A stretch of DNA of 64,000 nucleotides from the NCBI GenBank assembly GCA_027622655.1, contig JAQBYI010000006.1, positions 1-64,000 of the forward strand, given 5' to 3'. Below, one piece after another: positions 1-8,171 of the stretch. Made by a program: the position numbers and the translations under genes. Within the stretch, counting starts at the first letter, position 1, and the number at the start of each line of letters is the position of its first letter. The DNA comes from Gemmatimonadota bacterium. GTDB lineage: Bacteria > Gemmatimonadota > Gemmatimonadetes > Gemmatimonadales > Gemmatimonadaceae. A model generated the notes under the pieces. It did not search any database. It saw only the letters and a program-made list of their open reading frames with translations, and had not been told where the DNA came from.

Positions 1-1350
1 TGCGGCAGCAGCCGCGGCCGCAGCTGCCTCGCGCGCCCGGATGATCGGATCCTTCGCCACCGCCGGAAACGGGATCGTCCCGTCGTTCAGATATGGCGAG
101 ACCATGAAATCGAACGCGGCCGCGCTTTCCGCGCCGAGCGCCGATGGATTTGTCTGCGGCCTCGCCGGCATTGGCCTCGGATCGGCGCCCATTGCACGGA
201 GCTTTGCGACGAACTCCTGAGGAGAGTTCGAGTCATATCCGATACGGAGTTTGCTCAGATCGATGTTCTGGTTGAACTCGAACGGCATCGTTATGGTCGA
301 CGGGTCCTTCTCGTCGGAACCGTGGAAGACCGAAAACACGAGCGCGGCGTCCTCGACGCTGCGACATATCGGCCCGACCTTGTCCTGGGTCCAGGAAAGG
401 AACATCCCGCCATGCCGACTCGTCCGCCCAAACGTCGGTCGCAATGCCGAAAGGCCGCATTCCGTGGCCGGCGAAACGATTGACCCTTGCGTCTCGGTAC
501 CGATGCCGAACGCAACACATCCGGCCGCGGTGGCGCTCGCCGGACCGGCCGACGAGCCGCTCGAGCCTCGCGCCAGATTCCACGGATTGTTGGTCCGGCC
601 GCGGAACCACTGATCGCCTTGCGCGAACAATCCGGTCGAAAGCTTCGCGATCAGCACGGCGCCGGCATCACGCAAACGGACGTGCACTTCCGAGTCCATG
701 TCGATGACGCGTGTCTCGAAGTCCTTGCATCCCCACGTGGTCGGCGTCCCCTTCACCGCAAAGAGATCCTTGATGCCGTAGGGGATCCCGTGCAGAGGTC
801 CGCGACTCCTGCCGGCAGCAAGTTCGCGATCACGTTCCACCGCCTCGCGGCGGGCGCTGTCCTCCAGGATCGTCACGGCGCACAGGAGCTTGGGGTTCAG
901 CTCCTTGAGGCGCGTGAGGTAGATGTCGGTCAGTCGCGCCGAAGTGATTTGCTTGGCGTGAATGAGCGCAGACAGTCGGTGAACTGGAAGAAACGCGATG
1001 TCTTCATCGCTGGCCGGCACAGTTCCCGTCCACCCGGCTGGCTCGTGAACCGTCCGCTTGAACGCGTTCGCGCCGCGCTCACGAACGAGCTTCTCCATAA
1101 GCGTGCCGGTGCCGCCCGGATAGGGCGAAAAGTTCATCGCAGTCATTTCACCGTTGCCGAGAACCGGCACCGGCGCCTGCGCCTGCTGGAATGGCGGCAC
1201 AGCGGCCCCGGTCTCCGGTGGCGCCAGCACTCCGGGGTCAGCAGCAGCCCCCTCGGCGAGCCCGAACGATGCTGCCGTGACGGCCGCCGTCGTGAGAAAG
1301 GCACGCCTATCGAGTCGTCTTTCCGGAAATCTTTCGGGGGAGTCCGTCAT
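1..1350 (-). CDS. Tat-exported amidase-signature family hydrolase (partial, 3' end beyond window)
   Basis: About 450 codons are visible; the C-terminus lies beyond position 1. The N-terminus has a twin-arginine export signal (DRRAFLTTAAVTAASFG, residues 14-30), so the enzyme probably acts outside the cytoplasm. The amidase-signature core follows: catalytic Lys in GIPYGIKDLF (about K194), the Gly/Ser cis-serine segment GSSGSSAGPAS (262-272) and the nucleophile in GTETQGSIVSPA (about S290). The family hydrolyses amide bonds; the substrate cannot be read here, and the signal argues against the tRNA amidotransferase GatA. The ATG lies 2 bases after the xerD stop, with GAGAGG upstream as ribosome-binding site, so it is probably the last visible gene of the long transcript from 12.5 kb. 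Confidence 0.88.
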   Translation of the reverse strand, partial: MTDSPERFPERRLDRRAFLTTAAVTAASFGLAEGAAADPGVLAPPETGAAVPPFQQAQAPVPVLGNGEMTAMNFSPYPGGTGTLMEKLVRERGANAFKRTVHEPAGWTGTVPASDEDIAFLPVHRLSALIHAKQITSARLTDIYLTRLKELNPKLLCAVTILEDSARREAVERDRELAAGRSRGPLHGIPYGIKDLFAVKGTPTTWGCKDFETRVIDMDSEVHVRLRDAGAVLIAKLSTGLFAQGDQWFRGRTNNPWNLARGSSGSSAGPASATAAGCVAFGIGTETQGSIVSPATECGLSALRPTFGRTSRHGGMFLSWTQDKVGPICRSVEDAALVFSVFHGSDEKDPSTITMPFEFNQNIDLSKLRIGYDSNSPQEFVAKLRAMGADPRPMPARPQTNPSALGAESAAAFDFMVSPYLNDGTIPFPAVAKDPIIRAREAAAAAAAAA

Positions 1351-1352
1351 GG

Positions 1353-2258
1353 TTATCCTCTCGGGTGAAACTGCCGATGAACCGATCGCAGGTACTCACG
1401 GTCAACGTGGGTATAGATCTGTGTGGTCGAAATGTCAGCGTGGCCAAGCATTTCCTGCACAGCGCGTAGATCCGCACCGCCTTCGAGCAAATGAGTCGCA
1501 AACGAATGTCGCAAAGTGTGGGGTGTCACGCGAGTACCTATTCCGGCTTTCTTCACGTACTTCCTGAGAATCTGCCATGCGCCCATCCTGCTGAGCGGAC
1601 GGCCCCTCGCGTTGAGGAACAGTCGCCCCTTTCCCTCGCCCCGCTCGATTACAGGTCGGAGCTCGCGCAAATAGATGCCTACCGCTCCGATTGCGGCGCG
1701 ACCAACCGGTACCAGCCGCTCCTTGGATCCCTTGCCGAAAACACGAACAGTGCCCTCGTCGAACTGAAGGTCGCGCATGTCGATGCCGATCCACTCGCTT
1801 ACGCGAAGCCCGGCGCCGTAGGCGAGTTCGAGCATCGCACGATCTCGAAATGCCAGAGGTTCATCTAGTGAAATCGCGTCTATCAGGCGCCGAACGTCGT
1901 CGGCTGAAAGCACCTTCGGAAGCGTGCGCCATTTCTTGGGCGTCTCGAGCCGCTGCGACGGATCTTTGGAGATCACGCCCTCAGCCACCAGGAATCGGAA
2001 GTACGTCTTCATAGCACTGACGCAACGCCTTATGCTGGAAGGTGCTAGGCCAATATCCTTCAAGTGATACACGAAGGCTCGTAGTTGCGGAGGAGCCAGA
2101 TTGTCCGGCTTGACCACGCCCTGCGCTTCTGCCCACTCCGAGAGGCGCGAAAGGTCGCGCGCATATGCTTCAACGGTACGAGGACTGGCGCCGTCTTCAA
2201 GCGTCAGATACTCGCTGAAGCGGTCAATCATGAACGCGCGCTGACTGGCTCGGGCCAC
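1353..2258 (-). CDS. xerD: Tyrosine recombinase XerC/XerD
   Basis: 301 residues, the usual Xer length. The N-terminal SAM-like domain (DRFSEYLTLEDGASPRTVEAY) is followed by the catalytic domain with Arg in AGLRVSEW, HTLRHSFATHLL (H-x-x-R), GHADIS and the nucleophile Tyr in STTQIYTHVD near the C-terminus. By family it resolves chromosome dimers at dif together with a second Xer recombinase and FtsK; no dif site or partner gene is visible, so XerC versus XerD is not settled by sequence alone. The annotated start is GTG at 2258; an in-frame ATG at 2231 is a credible alternative, and neither has a strong Shine-Dalgarno. It follows dedA after 33 bases and precedes the amidase by 2. Confidence 0.93.
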   Translation of the reverse strand: MARASQRAFMIDRFSEYLTLEDGASPRTVEAYARDLSRLSEWAEAQGVVKPDNLAPPQLRAFVYHLKDIGLAPSSIRRCVSAMKTYFRFLVAEGVISKDPSQRLETPKKWRTLPKVLSADDVRRLIDAISLDEPLAFRDRAMLELAYGAGLRVSEWIGIDMRDLQFDEGTVRVFGKGSKERLVPVGRAAIGAVGIYLRELRPVIERGEGKGRLFLNARGRPLSRMGAWQILRKYVKKAGIGTRVTPHTLRHSFATHLLEGGADLRAVQEMLGHADISTTQIYTHVDREYLRSVHRQFHPRG

Positions 2259-2291
2259 GGAAAGAAGCTATGCGATGACCGGTAGGTGAAG

Positions 2292-2951
2292 CTACGGTGG
2301 GCCGGGACGTTCAGCCGTGTTCTTCGCGTCACGCGTCTGCTTTCGGAATCGGCGCTGTCTCCACAGACCCCACACCACCAGGGTCGCCAGGGCAAGAAAG
2401 GCCGCCGCCGTGATCCCCACGCGGGCAAGCAGGCGTTCGATCGAAAAGCGAAACATCTCCCAATCGCTCCCAACCCGAAACGCCAGTGCGGCAATGAGTC
2501 CATACCAGATCAGCGACGCGAGGGTGATGACCGCGATGGACGCCGCAAACGGGACGCGGAGCATTCCCGCTACGGGTGGCACAAACATCCTGAGCCCTGG
2601 CACAAATCGGCCGACGAACAGTGCGGCGAGACCATATCGGCCATATAGCGCTTCGAGTTGCCGTTCCGCGGTGTCGACTCCGAAGCGTTTGAGCTGGGTG
2701 TGCATCCACACCGATCCAAACCGCCGGGCAACCCAATACATCACCGCCGATCCCGCCGACATCCCGCCGACGATGACTGCGATGGTTACGTAAAGATTGG
2801 CTCCATTTCGGGCGGCGAGAAAAGCGCCGAGCGCCACAACCACGTCGGCCGGAAGAGGCGGGAAAATCGCCTCGACAAACGCCACGAGTCCGAGAATCGC
2901 GTACAGCGTCTGGGAGGAAACTTCGGCAAAGAACTGCGTCAGCCGATCCAC
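2292..2951 (-). CDS. DedA/SNARE-associated family membrane protein
   Basis: A 219-residue integral membrane protein of the DedA family, whose members transport lipids or support envelope homeostasis. The family features visible are the FVEAIFPPLPADVVVALGAF segment near the N-terminus and the GRFVPGLRMFVPPVAG motif at mid-length, where the conserved Gly-x-x-x-Pro-Gly and Arg residues lie, plus about five hydrophobic segments and a basic C-terminal tail. A longer open frame reaches 3017 but would overlap ispF by 60 bases; the GTG at 2951 comes 5 bases after the ispF stop and has GGAG at good spacing, so I chose it. Its place behind isoprenoid and menaquinone genes suggests a membrane-lipid role, but that is inference. 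Confidence 0.85.
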   Translation of the reverse strand: MDRLTQFFAEVSSQTLYAILGLVAFVEAIFPPLPADVVVALGAFLAARNGANLYVTIAVIVGGMSAGSAVMYWVARRFGSVWMHTQLKRFGVDTAERQLEALYGRYGLAALFVGRFVPGLRMFVPPVAGMLRVPFAASIAVITLASLIWYGLIAALAFRVGSDWEMFRFSIERLLARVGITAAAFLALATLVVWGLWRQRRFRKQTRDAKNTAERPGPP

Positions 2952-2956
2952 CGCGT

Positions 2957-3454
2957 CTATCCGCTCCGCACGGCTGCAACCGCGATCACGGCGATCCCTT
3001 CGCCACGGCCGATCCAACCCATGCGCTCATTGGTCTTTCCCTTGATCCACACGCCATCGTCGGGAACGTCGAGTGCAGTCGCGATGTTATGTCGCATCGC
3101 GTCGCGATGAGGACCGATCTTGGGCTCCTCGCACACGACTGTGACGTCCACGTTCTCGATCACCCAGCCGGCGTCGTTCAACCGGCGGCGCGCTGCCGAC
3201 AGCATGGCGAGTGAATCTCTGTCCTTGTTGGCAGGATCGGAATCGGGATACAGAGCGCCGATGTCGCCGAGCGCCGCTGCGCCGAGTATCGCGTCAGTCA
3301 CTGCGTGAGCCACAGCATCGGCGTCGGAATGACCAACAAGCGACAGCGCTCCGGGAATCCTCACTCCGCCTAGCAAGACGCCGTCGCCAGCGCCAAGGCG
3401 ATGCGAATCGTACCCAATCCCCACCCGTGTCACGTTCGCTACCCTCCCGGGCAT
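2957..3454 (-). CDS. ispF: 2-C-methyl-D-erythritol 2,4-cyclodiphosphate synthase
   Basis: 165 residues. The enzyme converts CDP-methylerythritol 2-phosphate to MEcPP in the non-mevalonate isoprenoid pathway. Family motifs are present: GIGYDSHRLG near residue 13 (metal-binding Asp/His), GHSDADAVAHAVTDAILGA (41-59) and the C-terminal KTNERMGWIGRGEGIAVIA. It lies between mqnC and dedA on the same strand, 15 bases after mqnC; the pathway supplies the prenyl side chain of menaquinone, so the neighbourhood makes biochemical sense. The other MEP gene in the window, ispD, lies about 50 kb away beside radA, so the common ispD-ispF pairing is broken here. Confidence 0.96.
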   Translation of the reverse strand: MPGRVANVTRVGIGYDSHRLGAGDGVLLGGVRIPGALSLVGHSDADAVAHAVTDAILGAAALGDIGALYPDSDPANKDRDSLAMLSAARRRLNDAGWVIENVDVTVVCEEPKIGPHRDAMRHNIATALDVPDDGVWIKGKTNERMGWIGRGEGIAVIAVAAVRSG

Positions 3455-3469
3455 TGGCGCCTGAGCGTG

Positions 3470-4507
3470 TTACGCAGCCGCAGTCTTTTCGATCAGCGCG
3501 TAGTTCTGGCGCCGACGGCGCGGCTCAAATCCTGCGCCCCGAATCAACTGCTCGATTTCTTCCACCGTGGTCCGGTGCGTCGTGTTCGCCGCGGAAACGA
3601 CGTTCTCCTCAAGCATCAGCGACCCAAAGTCGTTGCATCCGTAATGGAGGGCGATCTGGCCGACCTTCATCCCCATCGTGACCCAACTTGCCTGAATGTT
3701 CGGAATGTTGTCGAGCACAACGCGCGCGAATGCTGTCGTGCGCAAATAGTCAGTCGCGTCCGTCTTCGGCATGTGACTCATGGTCGGCGTGTTCTCCGGC
3801 TGCAGCGGCCAGCAGATGAACGCAGTGAACCCGCCGGTTCTCGCCTGAAGGTCTCGGAGGCGCGTCAAGTGCTCCAGCCGTTCAGCCGGAGTCTCGCCGA
3901 TGCCATACATCATTGTGCAACTGGTCTTGAGCCCCTCGGAGTGCGCAATCTCCATCACCTCGAGCCATCGATCGGCGCCGGCCTTCTTCTTGGCCACATC
4001 GTCACGCACGCGCTGCACCAGGATCTCGCCGCCACCGCCGGGAATCGAGTCAAGGCCAGCCTTGACCAGCTCGCGGATGACATCGCGCGCGTCCATACGG
4101 TAGAGCGTGCTCCAGAAGTCCACTTCACTCGGGCTGAACCCGTGCACATGGATCGGGTGGTGCGTCTTGATGTACCGTAGCAGATCGAGGTACCACTGGA
4201 ACGGGATGTACGGATTATGCCCGCCCTGGATCAGGATCTGAACGCCGCCAAGCGCCCTCACTTCGTCGATCTTGGCACCGATCTGCTCATATGACAGCGT
4301 CCAACCTTCGTTGTCTTGAGGACGCCGGTAGAACGCGCAAAATCCGCAATCGGCAATGCAGACGTTCGTGTAGTTGATGTTTCGGTCAACGATATACGTG
4401 ACCACATCAGTCGGGTGCAGTTCCTTTCGCACGCGATTCGCTTCCGCGCCAAGCTCAAGCAAGGGCGCGTTCTGGTAGAAGTCGAGCAGGTCTCGTATCA
4501 TGGTCAC
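3470..4507 (-). CDS. mqnC: Cyclic dehypoxanthine futalosine synthase MqnC (radical SAM)
   Basis: 345 residues. MqnC cyclises dehypoxanthine futalosine in the futalosine route to menaquinone. The radical-SAM triad is canonical: NYTNVCIADCGFCAFYR places Cys at about 50, 54 and 57 (C-x3-C-x2-C). Downstream, ILIQGGHNPYIPFQWYLDLL and GLDSIPGGGGEILVQRVR are typical of the MqnC/MqnE/CofH group, and the C-terminal ASWVTMGMKVGQIALHYGCND fits MqnC. The start is GTG, overlapping the mqnA stop as GTGA; an ATG follows two codons later. It ends a three-gene mqnE-mqnA-mqnC run. mqnB and mqnD are not in the window. Confidence 0.95.
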   Translation of the reverse strand: MTMIRDLLDFYQNAPLLELGAEANRVRKELHPTDVVTYIVDRNINYTNVCIADCGFCAFYRRPQDNEGWTLSYEQIGAKIDEVRALGGVQILIQGGHNPYIPFQWYLDLLRYIKTHHPIHVHGFSPSEVDFWSTLYRMDARDVIRELVKAGLDSIPGGGGEILVQRVRDDVAKKKAGADRWLEVMEIAHSEGLKTSCTMMYGIGETPAERLEHLTRLRDLQARTGGFTAFICWPLQPENTPTMSHMPKTDATDYLRTTAFARVVLDNIPNIQASWVTMGMKVGQIALHYGCNDFGSLMLEENVVSAANTTHRTTVEEIEQLIRGAGFEPRRRRQNYALIEKTAAA

Positions 4508-5403
4508 GCCGGAATGAACGAAAGGCGGTTAGGTGCAACGCGACCCGCCACCGTGAGACGGCGATAGAACTCGGTGAGCCCACCTAGATGGGGATAGCTG
4601 AGCCCGTAATCGAGGCCACCGAGGTACTCCGCGCACGCGCCTACGCGCACGCCAGTGCTGGCTGACGCCTGCACGGCCAACGTGTCGAGATTGGCCAGAC
4701 CCCAGTTGCGACTCTCAATCAGCGACGCATGCACACCCAACACTTCGGCAGTCGCCGCGGTTCGATTCGCGACCCAAACGGCGAAGACGAATGGCAGGCC
4801 GGTCCAGTCCTTCCATACCGTTCCTAGGTCGTACATGTGGGCAAACGGCGTTGCAAGCGTGCCAGACGACAACATCAAGGCAGCGTCTCCAATCACCAGA
4901 CGAGCGGCCACGGTTTCTCCAGCCGCGTCGCGCAGCTGCGCTTCGGGCGCACGATCGGCGAGGTCGATCGCCTCGGCCTCTCCTTTGACAAACACCGGCT
5001 TGGCTCGCCACACCTGTTCGAACAGAAGCTCGAGGAGGTACACGCTCGTCATCGAACTGCTGCTGACGACAACCCGCTGGCCGCCAAGTTCAGGCGCAGG
5101 CCGATCAGTGAATAGCAGCACACTGCGTACGGCCCCGTCGCAGCTGATGGCGAGATCCGGCAGCAGCAGATAGCGCTCCCAGTCGCGTGCATACTCCACG
5201 GCCGAGACCACGCTCACGTCGAGCGATCCGTCGGCCATCATGCCGTTCAGGGCAGTCGGGACTCCGTCAACGATGTCGGCGTTCATGCTCACGATGCCGC
5301 GATCCACGCCACCGTACACCGGATAGCAGTTCACGTACGGAATCCGGCCTACGCGCAACCGCTGCGATGGAGCGCCAACGTAAGGATCTTCGTGCGCCGT
5401 CAC
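4504..5403 (-). CDS. mqnA: Chorismate dehydratase MqnA
   Basis: 299 residues with a periplasmic-binding-protein-like fold. MqnA dehydrates chorismate to 3-[(1-carboxyvinyl)oxy]benzoate, the first committed step of the futalosine pathway. Supporting motifs are RVGRIPYVNCYPVYGG near the N-terminus, DVSVVSAVEYARD and the VVSSSSMTSVYLLELL segment at mid-protein, then LVIGDAALM and YDLGTVWKDWTGLPFVFAVW. Both ends are four-base GTGA overlaps with mqnE upstream and mqnC downstream, indicating translational coupling of the three enzymes. The start codon is GTG. No signal peptide is present, consistent with a cytosolic enzyme rather than a transport protein. Confidence 0.93.
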   Translation of the reverse strand: MTAHEDPYVGAPSQRLRVGRIPYVNCYPVYGGVDRGIVSMNADIVDGVPTALNGMMADGSLDVSVVSAVEYARDWERYLLLPDLAISCDGAVRSVLLFTDRPAPELGGQRVVVSSSSMTSVYLLELLFEQVWRAKPVFVKGEAEAIDLADRAPEAQLRDAAGETVAARLVIGDAALMLSSGTLATPFAHMYDLGTVWKDWTGLPFVFAVWVANRTAATAEVLGVHASLIESRNWGLANLDTLAVQASASTGVRVGACAEYLGGLDYGLSYPHLGGLTEFYRRLTVAGRVAPNRLSFIPA

Positions 5404-6620
5404 GCAACCGATTCCGTCGCTGTACTGTCGAACGTGCGCAGCACGCGATAAAACGAGTCGCGTTCGGCCGGAACCTTCCCTGCACCGCGGATGAGGCTCA
5501 GCACAGCATCGAGCGTCATTCCCTGCGGCGTGCCGGCGCCCACCGCGTGGTAAATCTTCTCGCGAACGACCGTTCCTTCGATGTCATTTACGCCATAGTG
5601 AAGCGCGATCTGCGACAGGAACGGCGTGACCATGATCCAGTGCGACTTGATGTGCTGAAAGTTGTCGAGGAAGAGCCTGCCCACGGCGACCATCTTCAGG
5701 TCGTCAACTCCCTGGCTCGACACACCCTGGCGACCGAGTTCCTTGCCCAACTCGTTGTCGTCGGGATGGTAAGCGAGCGGAATGAACGCCAAAAATCCTT
5801 TGGTCTCGTCCTGCAACTCGCGCAGGGTCGCGAGATGTGCCACACGGTCGCTCATCGTTTCGACGTGTCCGTAGAGCAGCGTGCAGTTGGTGCGAATTCC
5901 CAACTCGTGTGCCGCCCTATGGACGCCGATGTAGTCAGCGCCGGCAAGTTTTTTCTTCGCGATCTTCTCGCGCACGGCGGCGCTGAACGTCTCGGCACCG
6001 CCGCCGGGCATGGTGTCGAGCCCGGCATCGCGGAGCGCGACGAGGACATCGCGCCACGTCATCTTCTCGATCCGGGCGATGTGCGCGATCTCCACCGCCG
6101 TGAGCGCCTTGATGTGGACGTGCGGAAAGTTCTCTTTGAGCGCGCGAAACATCGACGTGTAGTACGCCAGCCCGGCCTTCATGTCGAGCCCGCCCACAAT
6201 ATGGAACTCTCGAGTCAATCCGTCCGCCGCGTGGGCGGCCTCGGCGAGCACCTGATCCAAAGTGTAGCGGTAGGCTCCGTCTTCTTTGGGGAGCCGCGCG
6301 TAGCCGCAAAACGTGCATGTCGTGCGGAGCACGCATACGTTCGTCGGATTGATGTGCTGGTTTGCCGCAAACGTGACGATGTCTCCGTTGCTGGCCCGGT
6401 TGACCGCATCGGCAAGATGCCCAAGCCCGGTCAGGTCTGATGTCTCGAACAGCGCCAGCGCGTCATCGGCGGTGAGTCGCGTCCCCGCCTGCAATGCTCC
6501 GGCTATCGTGCGGAGTCGGGGATCATCAATCCGCCCGAGATCAATCACGGGCCGGGCACGATCGCTGCTGCCCACCATCTTGCCGTTCGCCGTCACCCTG
6601 GCGTCCTCGCCTCCGGCCAT
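5400..6620 (-). CDS. mqnE: Aminofutalosine synthase MqnE (radical SAM) with unusual Cys spacing
   Basis: 406 residues. MqnE joins the MqnA product to S-adenosylmethionine-derived adenosine, giving aminofutalosine. Family features are HINPTNVC leading into the cluster motif, FHIVGGLDMKAGLAYYTSM, GLDTMPGGGAETFSAAVR, and HWIMVTPFLSQIALHYGVND. The iron-sulfur motif reads CVLRTTCTFC, that is Cys 96, 102 and 105 (C-x5-C-x2-C), two residues longer than the usual C-x3-C-x2-C that MqnC and MoaA in this same window keep. The reading frame is continuous, so the spacing is real if the base calls are. The ATG shares one base with the fabF stop (TGATG) and the stop overlaps mqnA (GTGA). Confidence 0.92.
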   Translation of the reverse strand: MAGGEDARVTANGKMVGSSDRARPVIDLGRIDDPRLRTIAGALQAGTRLTADDALALFETSDLTGLGHLADAVNRASNGDIVTFAANQHINPTNVCVLRTTCTFCGYARLPKEDGAYRYTLDQVLAEAAHAADGLTREFHIVGGLDMKAGLAYYTSMFRALKENFPHVHIKALTAVEIAHIARIEKMTWRDVLVALRDAGLDTMPGGGAETFSAAVREKIAKKKLAGADYIGVHRAAHELGIRTNCTLLYGHVETMSDRVAHLATLRELQDETKGFLAFIPLAYHPDDNELGKELGRQGVSSQGVDDLKMVAVGRLFLDNFQHIKSHWIMVTPFLSQIALHYGVNDIEGTVVREKIYHAVGAGTPQGMTLDAVLSLIRGAGKVPAERDSFYRVLRTFDSTATESVA

Positions 6621-7861
6621 CAGTCGACCAGCCGGCGCACCGCCAGCGAAGCGTTGTGCCCGCCAAAACCACTGGAATTCGACAGCGCGGCGGTCACTTC
6701 ACGCGTGACCGGCTTAAGCGGTGTGCAATTGAGATCGCACTCCGGATCCTGCGAGGTCAGGTTGATGGTCGGTGGAATCACGCCATCGGTGATCGCCATG
6801 AGGCAAAAAATCGTCTCGACAGCTCCGGCGGCGCCCAGCATGTGACCCGTCGCCGACTTGGTCGAACTGACGTTCAGCGCGGCCGCATGCTCGCCAAATA
6901 CCGTGCGAATCGCACGAATCTCGTTGGCATCGTTCATCGGCGTGCTCGTCCCGTGCGCGTTGACGTACTGCACTTCATCGAGCTTCAGGCCCGCATCAGC
7001 GATGGCGGCGCGCATCGAACGCTGCAGTCCCTCGTGGTTCTCGGGCTGTCCCGTGAGATGGTAAGCATCGCCGGTCAGACCGTACCCGACGAGCTCGCCG
7101 TAGATACGCGTTCCTCGGGCCTTGGCGTGTCCGAGTTCCTCGAGGATGACGATTCCTGACCCCTCACCCAACACGAAACCGTCGCGCGTAATATCGAACG
7201 GCCGGCTGGCTGTTTCGGGCGAGTCGTGGCGCTCTGACAGCGCCTGCATGTTCGCGAAGCCGCCCATAGCCATCGGGCTCACTGCCGCCTCCGACCCTCC
7301 GGCGATCATCACGTCGGCATCTCCGTACTGGATGTGCCGAAACGCAGTTCCGATTGCATGCGCGCTCGTGGCACATGCTGACTGCGTAGCGAAATTCGGC
7401 CCCTTGGCGCCGAATCGCATGGACACTACGCCTGCGGCAATGTCCCCGATGAACATCGGGACGAAGAACGCAGAGATGCGATTCGGGCCCGAATCGCGCA
7501 GCACATTGTGCTGCGTCTCGAAGGTCCCGATTCCGCCTATTCCGCTTCCGACGATCACACCGGTCCGAAGCGGGTCGTAGCCGCCGGATTCGAGGCCTGC
7601 GTCGCGCATCGCCTGCACCGCGCCTGCGACCGCAAATTGAGTGTACAGGTCAGATCGCTTCACTTCCTTGCGATCCATGTACGCACTCGGGTCGAACCCC
7701 TTCGCCTCACACGCGAACTTCACCCTGTGAGCCGATGCGTCGAACCGAGTGATTGCCGCTCCGCCCGACTTGCCGTCGAGCAGCGCTTGCCATGTGCTCG
7801 CCACGTCGTTGCCGACGGGCGTCACGCATCCGAGGCCCGTGACGACAACGCGCCTGCGCAC
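6620..7861 (-). CDS. fabF: Beta-ketoacyl-ACP synthase II
   Basis: 413 residues, the usual KAS II length. It elongates acyl-ACP with malonyl-ACP in type II fatty acid synthesis. The Cys-His-His active site is visible: C163 in ATQSACATSAHAIG, His in YVNAHGTSTPMND and His in STKSATGHMLGAAG. The start is GTG, 2 bases after the acpP stop. The stop overlaps the mqnE start by one base, tying fatty acid and menaquinone genes into one translationally coupled series. It closes the fab part of the cluster plsX-fabH-fabD-fabG-acpP-fabF. Confidence 0.97.
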   Translation of the reverse strand: MRRRVVVTGLGCVTPVGNDVASTWQALLDGKSGGAAITRFDASAHRVKFACEAKGFDPSAYMDRKEVKRSDLYTQFAVAGAVQAMRDAGLESGGYDPLRTGVIVGSGIGGIGTFETQHNVLRDSGPNRISAFFVPMFIGDIAAGVVSMRFGAKGPNFATQSACATSAHAIGTAFRHIQYGDADVMIAGGSEAAVSPMAMGGFANMQALSERHDSPETASRPFDITRDGFVLGEGSGIVILEELGHAKARGTRIYGELVGYGLTGDAYHLTGQPENHEGLQRSMRAAIADAGLKLDEVQYVNAHGTSTPMNDANEIRAIRTVFGEHAAALNVSSTKSATGHMLGAAGAVETIFCLMAITDGVIPPTINLTSQDPECDLNCTPLKPVTREVTAALSNSSGFGGHNASLAVRRLVD

Positions 7862-7863
7862 TG

Positions 7864-8103
7864 CTACGCTCCGATCTTTTGGTTCAGATACGTCATAGCG
7901 TCACCGACGGTGCGGAGCTTCTCAGCATCCTCGTCCGGGATGTCGATATTGAATTCCTTCTCGAACTCCATGACAAGCTCGACGATGTCGAGGCTGTCGG
8001 CGCCAAGATCTTCGATGAAACTGGCTTCGTCAGTGAGCTTTTCTCGCTCAACGCCGAGTTCCTTTTCGATGATGTCCTTGACCTTCGCGGAATGATCGGC
8101 CAC
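7864..8103 (-). CDS. acpP: Acyl carrier protein
   Basis: 79 acidic residues. The 4'-phosphopantetheine attachment site is Ser37 in [18 protein letters not shown], followed by the standard helix II and [19 protein letters not shown]. It carries acyl intermediates among the Fab enzymes encoded around it. The start codon is GTG, preceded by GAGG at about 7 bases. The 65-base gap between fabG and acpP is the largest inside the fab run and holds a possible extra promoter, consistent with the high expression that acpP usually needs. Confidence 0.97.
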   Translation of the reverse strand: MADHSAKVKDIIEKELGVEREKLTDEASFIEDLGADSLDIVELVMEFEKEFNIDIPDEDAEKLRTVGDAMTYLNQKIGA

Positions 8104-8171
8104 AGGTAAACCTCAGTCTCGGAGAGGGTGGGAAATATTCGGTGAAATATAGTCGTGAGGCGTGTACCGGG
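8104..8171 (-). promoter_or_regulatory. acpP leader with candidate promoter
   Basis: In the fabG-acpP gap the minus strand carries a good -10-like hexamer TATATT, with a weak -35-like GTGACC about 18 bases upstream that lies at or just inside the fabG end. An ATATT/AATAT inverted repeat surrounds a 6-base spacer beside it. This would allow acpP and downstream fabF-mqn genes to be transcribed above the level of the upstream operon. Hexamers of this quality occur by chance, so this is tentative. Confidence 0.35.

Noticed and set aside
5187-6440. 417-codon plus-strand frame opposite mqnA/mqnE
   Set aside because: Antisense artefact of high GC; the mqn proteins have full motif sets.
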